Shown here: one piece after another, positions 63,013-64,000 of the stretch
Layout: each line of letters starts with the position of its first letter
Position numbering within the stretch: position 1 is the first letter of the stretch
Assembly (NCBI RefSeq): GCF_033947565.1
Contig: NZ_JARPVX010000001.1
Coordinates: forward strand, 62,001 to 126,000
Direction of reading: 5' to 3'
Source: Lichenihabitans sp033947565
GTDB taxonomy: Bacteria > Pseudomonadota > Alphaproteobacteria > Rhizobiales > Beijerinckiaceae
Length of the DNA stretch: 64,000 nt
Made by a program: the position numbers and the translations under genes
Notes under the pieces: generated by a model
Told to the model about the DNA's origin: nothing
Seen by the model: the letters and a program-made list of their open reading frames with translations, nothing else
Databases searched by the model: none

Positions 63013-64000
63013 GTGAAGGTCGGGATCATCGGCTTGGGGTTTCGACTGGGCTACCTGGGCCGCGTCTTTTCGACGATCGACCCGGGTTTCCGCATCGTCG
63101 GCACCGTCGATCCGGCCCCGGCCGGCAAGGCCGAACTCGACCAGCACGGCATCGCCACCGGGGTCGCCTATGCCACGCCGGCCGAACTGATTGCCACCGA
63201 GCCGCTCGATCTGCTGATGGTGGGCTCGCCCAACCACATGCACCTCGACCACATCCGGGCCGGGCTCGAAGCGGGCCTGACGGTGTTTTGCGAGAAGCCC
63301 GTCGTCACCACCGTGGCCCAAAGCCTGGAGCTTGCAGCCCTGATGGCGCGCTTCGGAGCCGAGCGGCTGATCGTCGGCCTCGTGCTGCGCTATTCGCCGC
63401 TCTATCGTGACCTACGATCGGCCCAGGCCGAGGGTCTGCTCGGCGACGTGGTGTCGATCGAAGCGTCCGAACACATCGCGCCCTACCATGGCGCCTTCTT
63501 CATGCGGGACTGGCGTCGCTACGCGCGCTGGTCAGGCAGCTTCATGCTGGAAAAATGCTGCCACGACCTCGACCTCTACAACGGCGTCGTGGGCGCCCGG
63601 CCCGAGCGCGTGGCGAGTTTCGGCGGCCGCAAGACCTTCGTGCCGAACAACGATCCGGCACGCGAGGGCATCAACGACCTCACGGTTTTCCACAAGAAGC
63701 CGAGCGGCTGGATGGGCAGCGACAAAGTCTTCGACTCGGACGGCGACATCATCGACTATCAGGTGGCCATCGTCGAATATGCCAATGGTGTCGGCATGAA
63801 CTTCCACACGAACCTCAACGTGCCGGACGAATACCGCCGCTTCAGCGTCATCGGCACGAGGGGCATGGCGGAAGGCGACTTCGTCCGTGGGAGCCTGCAG
63901 GTTCATCGGGCGCTCACGGGCGAGATGGCGGTGGATACGCGCTACACCGAGACGGCGTTGTCGCAGCATTATGGGGCCGACGAGCAGATGGCGGCCGACA
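63013..64000 (+). CDS. Gfo/Idh/MocA-family dehydrogenase (3' end outside window)
   Basis: Open from GTG 63013 to the window edge, with 329 codons visible and no stop. The N-terminal Rossmann fold starts VKVGIIGLGFRLGYLGR, and MVGSPNHMHLDHI and the signature VFCEKPVV (near residue 94) follow. The C-terminal part has WSGSFMLEKCCHDLDLYN, where His-Asp are the usual catalytic residues, and NFHTNLNVPDEYRRFSVIGT. The family oxidises or reduces sugars or inositols with NAD(P). GGAG lies 5 nt upstream. Substrate is unknown. Confidence 0.85.
   Translation, partial: MKVGIIGLGFRLGYLGRVFSTIDPGFRIVGTVDPAPAGKAELDQHGIATGVAYATPAELIATEPLDLLMVGSPNHMHLDHIRAGLEAGLTVFCEKPVVTTVAQSLELAALMARFGAERLIVGLVLRYSPLYRDLRSAQAEGLLGDVVSIEASEHIAPYHGAFFMRDWRRYARWSGSFMLEKCCHDLDLYNGVVGARPERVASFGGRKTFVPNNDPAREGINDLTVFHKKPSGWMGSDKVFDSDGDIIDYQVAIVEYANGVGMNFHTNLNVPDEYRRFSVIGTRGMAEGDFVRGSLQVHRALTGEMAVDTRYTETALSQHYGADEQMAAD

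Overview
The window is GC-rich bacterial chromosome, most likely from an alphaproteobacterium of the order Hyphomicrobiales (Rhizobiales), perhaps near the Methylobacterium/Beijerinckiaceae side. This is inferred from gene content and order: cspA-rpsU, rplS followed by leuC, dgt-argS-SPOR-nagZ, purM-purN divergent from perM-hdaA-ppk-ppx, a DUF3126 protein beside cysE, a decaprenyl-diphosphate synthase divergent from DUF2007 and trmN6, and an RpoH-type sigma factor with the QKALFFNLRRLR box. Genus and species cannot be fixed from what is visible. Almost everything is ordinary chromosomal housekeeping; no phage, IS element, integrase or CRISPR was seen.

Region 1 (1-12.0 kb) is the accessory and most unusual part. 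It holds the 3' end of a giant gene (at least 2,634 residues; its start lies before the window) made almost only of an eight-residue repeat, L-[TS]-x-T-Q-[VIL]-A-[AG]. The octads are organised in two larger repeat units, one of 327 bp (109 residues) near the window start and one of 1,392 bp (58 octads, 464 residues) across the middle. Directly behind come a TPR/SPINDLY-type O-GlcNAc transferase and, overlapping it by 4 nt, a TPR-sulfotransferase fusion. The layout suggests a Thr/Ser-rich giant surface protein with its own glycosylation and sulfation enzymes. That is inference, but it is the best candidate here for an undescribed system.

Region 2 (12.1-20.6 kb) has a cspA-rpsU-small protein operon, tRNA-Arg(CCU), a degenerate SNase-like protein, an M48 lipoprotein protease, an RpoH-like sigma factor, rplS, leuC, asd and a SIMPL-domain periplasmic protein. 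Region 3 (20.6-29.5 kb) has a GlxA/AraC-type regulator overlapping a choline dehydrogenase-like gene, tRNA-Tyr, a HAD phosphatase, a polyprenyl-diphosphate synthase, DUF2007, trmN6, a secreted Gly/Tyr-rich protein and gloA. Region 4 (28.5-38.0 kb) has dgt-argS-SPOR-nagZ, erpA, aspS and rnd.

Region 5 (38.1-46.2 kb) has a short palindromic intergenic element, purM-purN, perM-hdaA-ppk-ppx (replication control plus polyphosphate synthesis and breakdown) and ndk. Region 6 (46.2-57.8 kb) has a marR-emrA-emrB efflux operon with a palindromic operator candidate, an ABC-F ATPase, msrB, a duplicated DUF3126 protein, cysE, an alpha/beta hydrolase, a zinc-finger protein, an FAD monooxygenase and a zinc-ribbon metallopeptidase. 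Region 7 (57.8-64 kb) has ppc, a small conserved-looking protein, a ROK sugar kinase, cutC and a Gfo/Idh/MocA dehydrogenase cut by the window end.
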